NCBI RefSeq assembly: GCF_040436345.1
Contig: NC_133232.1
Coordinates: 28,149,315 to 28,213,314 of the forward strand
Direction of reading: 5' to 3'
From: Pagrus major
Taxonomy: Eukaryota > Chordata > Actinopteri > Spariformes > Sparidae
DNA length: 64,000 bases
Shown piece by piece: positions 49,187-60,400 of the stretch; the stretch's first letter is position 1; each line of letters opens with the position of its first letter. A program made the translations under genes and the position numbers. The notes below the pieces were generated by a model, which did not search any database, had not been told where the DNA came from, and saw only the letters and a program-made list of their open reading frames with translations.

Positions 49187-51540
49187 CAACTGAAAGTCTG
49201 AATGCTAACGGGCCGTGTGTCTTTACTCTCGTGGTGATGGTTAATTTTATCGGGATCAGCAGCAGCAGGGAATATCACCTCAGTTTAAGAGGAGGTAGCT
49301 TGGGATGGGAAGAAGCAGGAATAGTGTGTGGTTGTTAAGATGTTACTGTCTACCAGTATCTTCTCTGAGACAAAGAGTAATGGGTATGTTGACCCTGACC
49401 TAAAGGTAATCTGTATCCTCGTTGAGGCTGGCCTCGGATAATAACACACAAAATATGAGTGTTCCTCTTGAATACTGAGCACTGAAAATGTATGTAAACA
49501 ACACTGAAATAAGAATGTATTTTTTTGATTTAGAAACACAGATAATTTTTACATTTTTGCAACAAGCACTCGCAATTGCTGTTTATCACTCCAGGGTAGC
49601 CACCCTCGTAGGATTGAAGACCATGACAACTTACATCGACCTTTCTCCTACTGTTAATTTGCCTAAAGACGAAGGTCATGAAAATGTTGCTTGCACTGCT
49701 CCTGAATCAGCTGTTGTACGTCAGCTGCTATGATGATGATGCGCTTGCGCTTTCCACTTGTCCACATTCCCCCTTGGGCTCCAGCTTAGAAGTCTTTACT
49801 GAAGACTGTTGTTAGACAATGATAGCACTGAGAGGGGAGGGCGTTAGCAATGATGCTGTAACACCTCAGGACAAGCTTTGTTATCTACAGAAATTGTACA
49901 TTTCGCCGTTTACAGAATAATGTGACGTCTACTTGTGGACGTCACTTGAACAGTGTTTCCCTCTCTTTCACACGACGTTGTCCATGTTTCAGTCAGTCAA
50001 GGACAAACCAAACTAACGTACAGTGTAGCAACATGGTGTGTAATGACTCAAGCAACTGCTGTGTCCCAATTCCCTACTGCATACTAATTGTATACAGTAA
50101 ATACTGTATGTTAATGTTTTTGTAGTTTGTATACAGGAAATCAACGTACTTTACAGTTTTTTATAACATTTTGATACACTATTTGCGCTGTGAGACATCA
50201 ATCAAATTGTGACTTTTCACTGTCATAGCCAATTCTGGTAAACAAGAGAGAAAACAAAATGTTTCTGTAGTTTATATTTTTTGTTTTCTGATGTGTTCCT
50301 GGAGCCGTTCCACCTGACAGTTTTAAGTATACTTTATGTTCTCACTCACAACTTGATTTAGTGTGTGATAGTGTGGATTTGGGACACAGCTAACGTGTCT
50401 TGCAGCACTTGATTACTCATCACAATCAATTTTTTTCCTTCTCTTTTGCACTATTGATTTTGTAATTTTGATTCTCCTGGCCTTAAATGTAGTGAAAAAA
50501 TTACCAGCCTTTGTTTTGACAGGTGCTCTCGCTTATCCTACAGCCAAAAATGTTGTTCTTAAGAATTGTTTATTGTTTACTAAATAAATATATATATATA
50601 AATGTGTCTGTTTTGTTTCTTTTTTGGTGCTATTTCATTTTTGGTTTTGCCATTTGAAAATGACAAAACAATAAATTGTGACAAGGGAACCATTTTGTAT
50701 TTTGTACTGTTGTGGTGTAATAGTTGTAATAGATGTAATAGTTAAATTTTGTTGTGAAAAGAGGTTAAAATAATTGTAAGCATGCGTGCTCGAGTGGGAA
50801 AAAAGGTAAAATATGTTTGTTTTTTTCAGCTTTAACATATTTTAACTTTATTCACAGAATCATAAAAAGATTCAGAAAACAGAAAAAAAAAAGACAAGCA
50901 AAAAAAATACATAAAAATATCAATTAATATTGACTTAAAAAGAGGTTTTTGAGGCAGGGTTAGTTGGATAGATTAAATATCTCATTTTAAAATTCACTTC
51001 ACTGACTTTATTGTGTGTAAACTATTTGCTATAGGTCCAAATCTGCAGAGGACCAAAACCAAAATCCAAAATAAGCACAAAAATGACTATAAATAAATTA
51101 ATCTACCATTAAAGCTCCTATTTGTAAGAAAAGTTGATTTTTGAGTCTCATTCCCAACTGGTGGTAGGTCGTGATGGTTGCCACCCATGTATGTCACATT
51201 TTATAAATTCATCAATGCTGACATTATTTTTTAAAATTAATTCAATGTAAATTATTTTGTATGCATTTTTTTTTGCATATGAATGTATTTATGGAGTCAT
51301 TTATTTATTTATTTATTTATTATTGATTGTGGTATTTGTAGTCCTCCATACAACCAACTCCTGTTTGCTATTTAAGTTTAACAAAATATCTGTGTTAAAC
51401 ATTGACTGTTCATTACACTCATTACTACGGGCAAGAGTGGCCATAACAACCTCAGAAAACAAGCAGGTAAGGGTGAAATCTGCTCACACCTGTCTGAGTC
51501 ATTTTCCTTGAATTACGTCATTAATAAAACGTAGCCTAGC
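49187..51540. other. zdhhc24 3' UTR and intergenic
   Basis: No coding exon seen. Includes the likely zdhhc24 poly(A) site (50,583-50,588) and a remnant of the TATGGAGGAC-ended repeat at about 51,170-51,353. A candidate non-coding first exon of the downstream KASH gene lies near 51,550-51,670. Confidence 0.5.
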
Positions 51541-52094
51541 AACCGGCGCTTCGTCTTCTCCTGTTAGCATGAACCGTTTCTGCCAACTAACCTGCCAATC
51601 AATACTCGCCTCTTGCCCTCTGCATGGCAGCCATTTGGATGCTATATCCAGAATTTGGATTCACTCACTGGTAAGGCTTTTTTTGTCTTGTTTTCAAAGT
51701 GGATGTCAGTGTAAAACATCTCAGTTTGGTAATATTTGGTCAACTTATTGAACATCTGGAAGCTGTCAGCTAGCTAGCGTTAGCTTACTGTGAAACACAT
51801 TAGTTCAACACTTGTGTAGCATTTTAGCTAGCTTACTAATGTTATGGTTTCCTCAGTTCTTTACCAAAGTAACCAAAAGTAGAGATATCATGTCAGAACA
51901 CACTTATGGGAAATGTTATCATTTAGCTAGCTAACTAATGTTACTGTTGGCCCAGTTCTTAAAGATCTTGCGGTATAAGTTTGATAAAGTTAGCTGTGGA
52001 AAGCAGAACAAAAGTTGATGTTAGCTCATTTTAAACAACAAATTGAAATTCTCTCAATACAATTGTGCATATTGGCCAATGTAGTACTAGTCGT

Positions 52095-52290
52095 GCCACA
52101 TTTTCAAAAGTATAGTAAGTGTAAGTGTATGTAGTACCAGAAAAGTCATACAGTACTTGAGTAAAAGTAAAGGTATCATGTTAAAATATTGCTTTTGCAA
52201 AGGTGAAAGTCAGCCATACAAATAGTACTTGAGTACAGTTCTTAAAGTATCTGATATTAAATGTACTTAAGTATCAAAAGTACAAGTAAA
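52095..52290. repeat. TACTTGAGTA-type dispersed repeat
   Basis: Contains 'acttgagtaaaagtaaaggt' and 'gtacttgagtacagttctt', the reverse-complement phrases of the family at 10,303-11,300 and 22,020-22,340, so this copy is in the opposite orientation. It lies upstream of the KASH gene's first clear coding exon. Confidence 0.7.
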
Positions 52291-52531
52291 AGTAAATATA
52301 GTTATATACATTTACATGTATGTTTATATGATCTATGGGTTGATCGCTTGTCAGATATATGTAACTATGTTTAAATTCGTAATGTCAAAGCTATTAAGTG
52401 GGCCACAGTCATCATGTGTGGTTTTTCTTTTGAATAAATTAAGGTTAGAAAAAAATTGGTATGTATCTTGTAAAACTTTGTGTTGCTCCTTATGGTTGTT
52501 CAGAAGCACCAGGGAGGAGTACGCCAGCAGG

Positions 52532-55521
52532 ATGGACGTCACAGAGGAACATGTGTGAGTGATGGTCGTTGAACGAACACTCACACACTCACACTGTTTG
52601 GTTGAGTTACTTAGCAGCAATATATGAAGCTTTTGTCTGGTGTGTGTGTGTGTGTAGGACAGTGAAGGAGATGCTTGAGAAAATAGCTGAGCTGGAGTAC
52701 AGTCAAAGCCAGCTGAGGGACCTGAACGGCGAGATGAGGCGCTGGCTGGATGTTGCAGATGATGAGGTGGCGGTGCTGCGCTCAGACAACGCCGACCTCA
52801 GGAAACAAGTGAAAGCGTAATTAGTCACACATGATTGTATCTACTGTTTGAACTTCCTGCGGCCTTTGACACTGGCTAAGAATCTGATGAACATATTTCA
52901 TTACCTCTGGAGGTCATGTAGCCGTGTTTGTACGTCTGCAGCCTGGAGAAGATAATCAGTGAAGCTCAGCAGGTGGAAGCTGAAACTTGCGGGTCCCTCC
53001 TGGGTGATGACCTCGATTTAAAGAGACGCAGTGAACAGAAGATTCAGGAATTGGTGGGTGAGCAGAAATGGTACTTATTGTATTATGATGTAGATATTAA
53101 GCTCAGAGGTCTTCACTTTCAACTTTGCACTTGGATCTGTTTGTAACTTGGAACAGATATTTGAATGTTTTTTTGTAATTATTCAGAAATCACCATACTT
53201 TCATCCTTTACTTAATAAATTATATAATTTTAGCGTAGATTGTGTCTACTGTGTCTGTGTCAGAGTTTCGCACATACACAGTAGACAGTCAGGGACCTCA
53301 TGGTGCATTCAAGTGCCCTTGTAAAACGAGAAATCGTTCCTTGAATGGCCACAAAGGTTTAAAAAGTGTTATATCGTAGGCAACTGGACTTGATTCAGTT
53401 GCTTAAGATGTAGCACTTAGAAATTACCATGACCTGGAAAGTTTTCTATTTCTTTCTTATTTTCCTGTGTTTAAATACATAGGCCTACATCTGTCATTAA
53501 ATGCACCAGGTTAGAGGGTTCCTTACACAATTTACAGAACAAATTCTCTCAGAATTTCTTTCATGTCGAGGCAAAAGTGGTATCGTAACTGAAATATACC
53601 TGACCGAATCAATGTTGAATCGAATTCGGTAAATCAGTGACAATACTTATGTATAATTGGTACATTTATGGTATTTATTTTTTTTCATTTGTGTTCACCT
53701 CTGCTGCCACAATAGAGAACATAAATCATCACATTAATGTAGATTTATGGTAGACAAACCGTTACATTTCATCCAGTCAAATAGACAGATTGTTGTCATT
53801 AAATATCTCTGGGTGACCCGACATGTTGTGTTTTTATGCAGGAAAAGGAATCCACCATGATGAAGGAAGAAAATAAAAAGCTAACTGCAGAGGTACGATG
53901 TTTACATAACATAACTTTTATCGTCATTTACTGCACTTAGAAGTGATCCAGAAATCAGAAAACACCTTTTCAGCTCAAGAGCCTCCAGCAGGAGAGATGC
54001 CGGGACAAGATCGGCTTAAACGAGTTCAGGGTCTCACTTCAAACCCTCGAGGTAACTCGTCATTTTCCTCTCTCCGTCGACGATACCAGTGTTTTACATT
54101 CGGTATTTTACATCATCAATCACACTCCTGGTTTGTGTCATATTTTTCTTCAGCGTGGAATTGAAGAGGCTCAGTTGAGGCTGCAGCAACGGGATGAGAT
54201 TATTCACCAGGTAGGACCTGAGACATCACTACGAGGCAGTAACCAACCGAGTCAACACCTACTTATAAATATTGATCTTTCTCTTTATAGTTCAGTGTGA
54301 ATATCTTGACATTTCTTTGTCCTTCATTATTTGAACATCACATTTTTTCACGTGTGTGTTTTCTGATAGAAAGAGTTGCAGTTAAAGCACTTGGAGGAAA
54401 CAGCAGAAGAGTGCTGCAACATCATAAAGGTAAAGATCATCCATTGCTATTTTGTTAAAGAAGATTCCACCTCCCTCACTCCCTGCATCAACTAAAGAAG
54501 AGACATGCACTACAGAGCAAACTGAACTATAGAGTCTCTTTCAACAGGCAAGCTGCAATTTGATATATGAGATGACACATGCACATTTCCAGCATTGTGC
54601 CTGATTACATGCACATTATTAACTCATTTACTGACCACTCTCAGATAAAGTCTTCATGTTGTGAGCCGTTAAAGTGCCTGATCATGTTTCTCTGCTCCAG
54701 GATCTCAGGCTGATCAATCAGGAGCTGAGGAAGCAGTTGGAGGAAAGACAGGATGAGGCCTCACTGTAACCCTGACACATAAAATCCTTGTGTTAAAAAA
54801 TTCATGACATACACCAGGTCATCTGTGTGCACTTACTTCTTCTGTTTATTTCAGCGTTTTTCTGAATGACGCGATGGCAGAAAAAGAAGGATTGCTCAGT
54901 CGTCCTCTGTCCTTCGCAGAGGAAATTAAGCTGCTGGCGTCTTCAGCCACAGTGTCAGACTCAGACCACAGACATGTATGACTTCTTCTTCCAGATTAAG
55001 CGTAATGGCCAAAACAAACACGATTATACATCCTGTACTTCCAAAGGTGACCACTAGAGTGCGCCACTACAAAGCTCAGATTCAAACTGTCAGACAGCTG
55101 CTACCGTGACTGTAGATGTAGAAATCTGGAGATAAGTGATGTTTGTTACGTGTCTGCAGGAGGAACCTGAGACTGAGGTGCTGCTGACACTTCAGGACCT
55201 TCAGACAGAAAGGTACTTCAGATTCACATCATCAAAGTGCTCTGATAGACTTTGGTATGGGTCCGTTTTAAGTCTCCTCATTCATCATCATCCCTCCGGT
55301 TTCTCTGTTGTTGAAGGTGTCCGGGTGTTCTGGAGACAGCAGTCCACAGAGCAGTAATGTTTATGCTGTTTGTCTTCACTCTCATCATGTTGGCCTTTGT
55401 GGCTTCAGGAAGCTTGGCAGGAAACTCTGGCTTTTTTCCCACCAACACGTTATGGAGCCGTGCAAGCCGGATTTTACGGCCTTACTTCAGGGTGGAATAT
55501 ATGGACCCACCTCCTATTTAA
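52532..55521 (+). CDS. Coiled-coil KASH-domain nuclear envelope protein
   Basis: Exons: 52,532-52,554 (from a probable start); 52,658-52,816; 52,942-53,053; 53,842-53,892; 53,974-54,051; 54,154-54,210; 54,370-54,429; 54,701-54,765; 54,855-54,975; 55,160-55,212; 55,317-55,521. They join in phase to 327 residues. Residues about 9-215 are almost continuous coiled coil (TVKEMLEKIAELEYSQ onward). A tail-anchor membrane segment lies at about 273-294 (VMFMLFVFTLIMLAFVASGS). The ~33-residue lumenal tail ends RPYFRVEYMDPPPI; a terminal PPPX is the SUN-binding signature of KASH peptides. Such proteins link the outer nuclear membrane to cytoplasmic motors. KASH5 (meiotic, dynein) and LRMP/IRAG2 are the closest short coiled-coil types and I cannot separate them here. 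No EF-hand region is seen, so 5' coding exons may be missing. The exon at 52,532 may extend upstream; ATG 52,532 is the first in frame there. Confidence 0.75.
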
Positions 55522-56056
55522 GCTAAACTTCTTGTAAACATGCAAACTCTTTTTATCTGGCTGATTGCAGTTGGTTTTTTTTTAAGCTATATGTGTTTTC
55601 CTCTCAGCAGTTCACAAGGCTGAAGGTTTGATCTTATTTTAACAAAATTCTGCATGAAATCTGCAATTGAAAATTAATCATTTTGGATTTATTAGCTCTT
55701 TGGTGAAATCAGTTACAAGAATACCTAGCTTAACAAAATACATTCATTAAACTAAAGCAAACCAGGAAAACCTCTAATGATCTTTTCAATAATTATTATT
55801 GGCAATATGTGAGCGGATTGTAACGTGACGGGAAAAATGAGACCTTCCCTGTTGTTTTACTTTTTCTTTGAACTCTGTCTTAAACCATTTGTTCTTTAAG
55901 AAGGTTTTGTTTGTGTCAATATTGTACTAAAATGACAAAGATTGAAGGCCTCACGTTTGCTTTAGCTGAACTTTAAAAGTCATTCGCACAGAACGATCAC
56001 TTCAGTGCAGCAGGGGTACCCAATTTTTTTCCCCTCGAGGCAAAAACTGAAACTTT

Positions 56057-56412
56057 AAAGTGCAACATGTATGACTTTTGGTTGAAAATATTCAAAACCT
56101 CACTAAAATGATCAACAGAATGTGACGAAATAACACTTCTGACATTATGATGTCTATGTTTTGAGCGCATAGCACGTTTATAATGCTAACTAGCTAGACC
56201 TGGCCCATCTCGGTCCAAAACTCCTTTGCTAGCGGTAAACACCAACACTTCCTCAGTACTTCCAACACCCAGTCAAGACAGCTAGCTGCAAGGCTAACTG
56301 AGCTAACGTGCTAACTGCAGCCACAGTTGGTAGCAGGTAGCAGTTACTCTGGTTACTATTTGTTCTGAATGTGAATCGAACAGGTGGCCAATTCTTACAT
56401 ATTGCACCTTTA
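56057..56412. mobile_element. MITE with AAAGTGCAACATGTA ends
   Basis: The left end 'aaagtgcaacatgtatga' and the right end 'tcttacatattgcaccttta' are terminal inverted repeats about 355 bases apart. The ends resemble those of the 8,141 family, so the two may be related. Non-coding. Confidence 0.7.
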
Positions 56413-56469
56413 ATGGTGGACCATGCCACAAAAGCATTGTCATGATGCCACAATGATTATACGGGGTTT

Positions 56470-56673
56470 ACTTTGTTTATATTTGGCGGACCCTGCCACC
56501 TTTCTAGCTTCAAACAGTGTTCTGGGGACCTTATCTTCCACTGAGAACAGCTTGTTTATTCAGATATGGAAAAGATAAATATTTGTGTTTGTTTTATTAC
56601 CTCGTTAATATTGTAAATATTAAAATTCTGAGTTCAATTTTCTTCTCCAAAACTACATAGTGCCCCTTTTAAG
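56470..56673. mobile_element. Truncated reverse copy of the 8,141-8,511 MITE
   Basis: Reverse complement of about 8,141-8,345: shares 'ggaccctgccacctttctag', 'acagtgttctggggacctta', 'gagaacagcttgtttattc' and the end 'aactacatagtgcccctttt'. The other terminal repeat is missing. Confidence 0.85.
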
Positions 56674-57449
56674 AAAGAAATTAATTCTTAGTTAGTTTAA
56701 ATAAAGATGTTTCTGCTTATTTCACCCTACATTTACTCTGGGCACACTTCATTTAAGCCCTGATGTTGAAGTTACACATAATTTGCAGTGACCACACAAT
56801 GAAGCCCAGTCAGACAATCTGAAGAAGCAGTAAAGTCTGCCAGTTAAAGACCATCACTTAATGTTATTAGGCCATTTAGGTTGGTGTCTCAGCTTCTTCA
56901 CTACAACATTATGAATGTCACTTAATACTTTTCCACATTTTGAATTACATGCACCAGTTAAAGTGTGTCCATGCCTCCTCGTCTTGCCAGTCGCCCCACC
57001 CAGCTGAAGGCGCTCTCTGGTGGTCTTATCTGTGTGACTCCAGGAAAACACCTCCTCTCAGACAGATCAGATTTAGGGCAAGACGGTCTGAATCTAGAGA
57101 TTTTTATATAAATATATATATATATATAAAGATGCTGGCTGATGATTCATTGTGTGCCAGCTGGAGTTTGAGCTTGTGCATGTGGACGCTGCTGCTGCTG
57201 CTGCGTTGGTGCTGACAGACTGACTGGTGCTGGATGCTGAGGTGCTGATGTCAGGCCGAACCTCTCAAACATCCCCCCGGATCGTGGATGGAGCCCAGAG
57301 CTAAAATATCTCAAAGACGATAAATCGGGGAAAAAAGAAGGAAAAAACAGAGCAGTTTGATCCGGTGTGGACGCGGAGGGGAGGCGGTGTGAGGAGGAGC
57401 GGCAGCGCGGCGACATGTTCTTCTGAGCGGAGAACCGGCGGCTGGCGGG

Positions 57450-60400
57450 ATGACGGCGCCGAGGAGACCGAGGCAGACGCGCCTCCTCCCGCGGTTCTGC
57501 GTCTGTGGAGTCGGTCTGCTCGCAGCCGCCTGGATCTTCAATTTCACTGATGTTACAGGTGCTACTCAACGAAAAATGACATAAAACTCATGTTTTCATG
57601 TTAACTAACTTGTGTTGATTAACCATGCGATTTAAATTAAATGCTTGCATTAATTATACATTTGACTTAAAACCAAAAAGAGTATTTTAGCTGCACTTGA
57701 AACACCTTAAAGTTGGGCAGATGTTAAAGCTAAACTTACTGCATTTCACAAACACTCACATTAACCCTATAGAAACTCTTATATTTAATTAATAATGTAT
57801 GTATTTATATGTTATTCCTCCTCTTTAGGCTCCCATGGACACATTGTGGATCATGACGTCTCCTTATCTAAAAGACAGATCATCCAGCAGAAAGAAGACA
57901 ACCAGACTGACCTTTCTACATCTGGTGAGATATTTTATCATAAGTGTGTGTGAGACAGGATCATTTATTTTTAAATTGGAATGAGGTTAGATTTAAGTCT
58001 GTGTTTTGATCTTCATGCAGTTAATGAATCTAAAGTCAGTGTGATGATGTGTGTCCTGTGTGCCGAAGCAGTGTGAGCCCCGTCTCTATTAATCTCTTTA
58101 AGTCTATTTCATCCGTGCATCGATCCACCTCTGCCCCTCATCCTTCATTTCTTCAAACTCACATGTTTAAACACAGTTCGGCCTTTGAGGACACCCGGTT
58201 GCTAGGAAACTGAATGCTGAATTTGTGGTTGGATGGCGTCTGCATCTGGAGCTGTTCAAAGTGGCTGTCCTGTCGTAATGACCTGCTGATGAGCAGCCTC
58301 TCATCAGCAGTTCTCTCATCACTTGTGTGTGTTTGTGTTTGTGTTTGTGTGTGTGCTTTGGATTTATTTGGCTGTTTGAAGGACTGAGAGAGAAACGGTG
58401 ACAGCATCTTATGTTCTGATGTGAGATGGAGAGATTTTGTAGCCTATTACAGAGACTGAGCGACATATATTGAGCTTGAAAGAACCTGCTGCCTCTGGGA
58501 ACACAGCACAGATTAACTTCAAGGCCTCTCAGACACTTTTCTTCAAATTACCATATTGCGGTTTTCAAGTGAATTAACTTGTGCTTGATGATAAAAATAT
58601 CCCGTTGGATCAAAAACTAAGTCATGTGACAGGTTGTCATGATATCACACCATGTCTGTGTCCACATCACTACACGTGATGCACATGTTCGCTGCACAAT
58701 GTCTCCTCTGTGCGGGATCTTCTCTACTTTTTTGTCACTCGCGTGTGTGACCTTCATCTTCACTGGAGGTTTTATAAATCCTGACTCACGACAATCAGAA
58801 AACCTTGTGGGGAAGGCCACCTGGGAGGCAGCTATCCAGATTGTTGTTTTGCACCGCCTCATAATAAAAGATTTTTTTATGGCGCAGTGAGTCGTGGTGT
58901 TTGTTTGATCTTGCAGTAGAGCAGAACACTCCCTTACAGTTGGAAAGAGGGTGATCGTGACGCATTGACGAATTAGATGACTCTGAGGGTTGACTTTACA
59001 GGAATCGCTTTTGGAAACAGAATGGTTGATTACCTTTCTGCAGCTGCATGAAGTCACAAGAGCAGCGAAAAACTCAATTATAATGCAACCAAACAAGTTT
59101 AGTCACATGATTGTGGCAACGCTTTAACCTCAAGCTGTCTGGGCCCTTTCAGCCGAGGGATACAACTGGACACACATCCAACAAAGTCACAGACACACGT
59201 GACTGGAGCTTCACAGTAGAGCTGTAAACAAGTGATTAATCTGCTTATTATTTTTCTCGATTAATCAATAAAAAATAAATGGCAATTACAATTTTCTACA
59301 GCCCAAGGCGGTGTCGACAAATTGCCTATTTTGTCTGATCAACAGTCCCAACCCAAGGATATTCAACTTACAATCAAATGAGACAAAGAACAGCAAGCAA
59401 GAAATACAATTCTATACTATACATATAAAACATTACATAACACAAGTTGCAAAGTGCTTTACAGGGAGAGGAAAGGGGAAAGTAGAGAAGAGACAGATGA
59501 CAAAAGAAAAACAAGGAGAAATGTGCTCTGATTTGACGTCTCTGTCAGAAGCTGTTCCAAAGTCAAGCAGCGAAGCAAAAAGCTTGACCTTTGTTCAGCC
59601 AGAAGACCCAGAAGACTTGAGGCTGCTCTCAGGGGCCAAAGTGCACAACAGCTCCCTTAAATACAGAGCTGCACGACCATGAAATGGCTTAATTCAAAAG
59701 TCAAATCATAAAATCAATCCTAAAGGTCACAGGGAGCCAGTGGAAAGGCAGAATATCAACAAATCTTCAAATTTGAGATGTTGAAACCAGGGAATGTTCT
59801 GTGTTATTGCATGAAAGATTACTTAAACAATGAATTGATTAATCTACCAGTTGTTTTGTAGTTCAGGGGTTCCCCTCGTTTTATACAGCATCATTAGGTA
59901 ACTCTGTCTATCTCTTCTCCAGCCGTCGGAGATTTTCCTGAAGACGTCTTTACTCTGGAGCAGAGGAGACACGGAGCGGTACTCCTCCACGTTCTCTGTG
60001 TGAGTGTCAACTCTGACTGAATTTGAAATGAAAGAAGCTTCATTTTGTTGCAGCGAACCCACAAGTGCATGTATAATAATGTGTCTCTGTATTTCACAGG
60101 CTATCTACATGTTTCATGCGCTGGCCATCGTTTGTGACGTTTACTTTGTGCCATCACTGGAAAAAGTATCAGAGGTATGAGCTACAGACACATCCAACGT
60201 GGTGGTCAATAAAATAATGTCCACATACAGTATAGTTTTTCATGTTTTCTAGGTGTTGCTAAAACATCTGTTTATTTACCTTCAAACCTTTAAAGGCTAA
60301 TGATGGAGTTATTCTCTTCTCATTTTTCTTTTTGTATTTTCCACAAAAAGACGTAAGCCAACAGTGCATTAGTCCATCTTTCACTACTTTCTGACTTCCC

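Larger units (their letters stand above)
55522..57449. other. Intergenic, KASH gene to slc24a
   Basis: No gene seen. Two repeats (56,057-56,412 and 56,470-56,673) fill the middle. An ATTAAA at 55,746-55,751 is the nearest poly(A)-like signal after the KASH gene. From about 57,180 the sequence turns GC/CpG-richer and probably holds the slc24a promoter and 5' UTR. Confidence 0.5.

Noticed and set aside
51569-51751. Plus-strand frame beginning MNRFCQLT with a donor at about 51,671
   Set aside because: A tempting first exon of the KASH gene, but its phase 0 end does not fit the reading frame of exon 52,508-52,554, so at most it is 5' UTR.
57147-57569. 140-codon minus-strand frame
   Set aside because: Antisense of the slc24a 5' UTR and first exon in GC-rich sequence.
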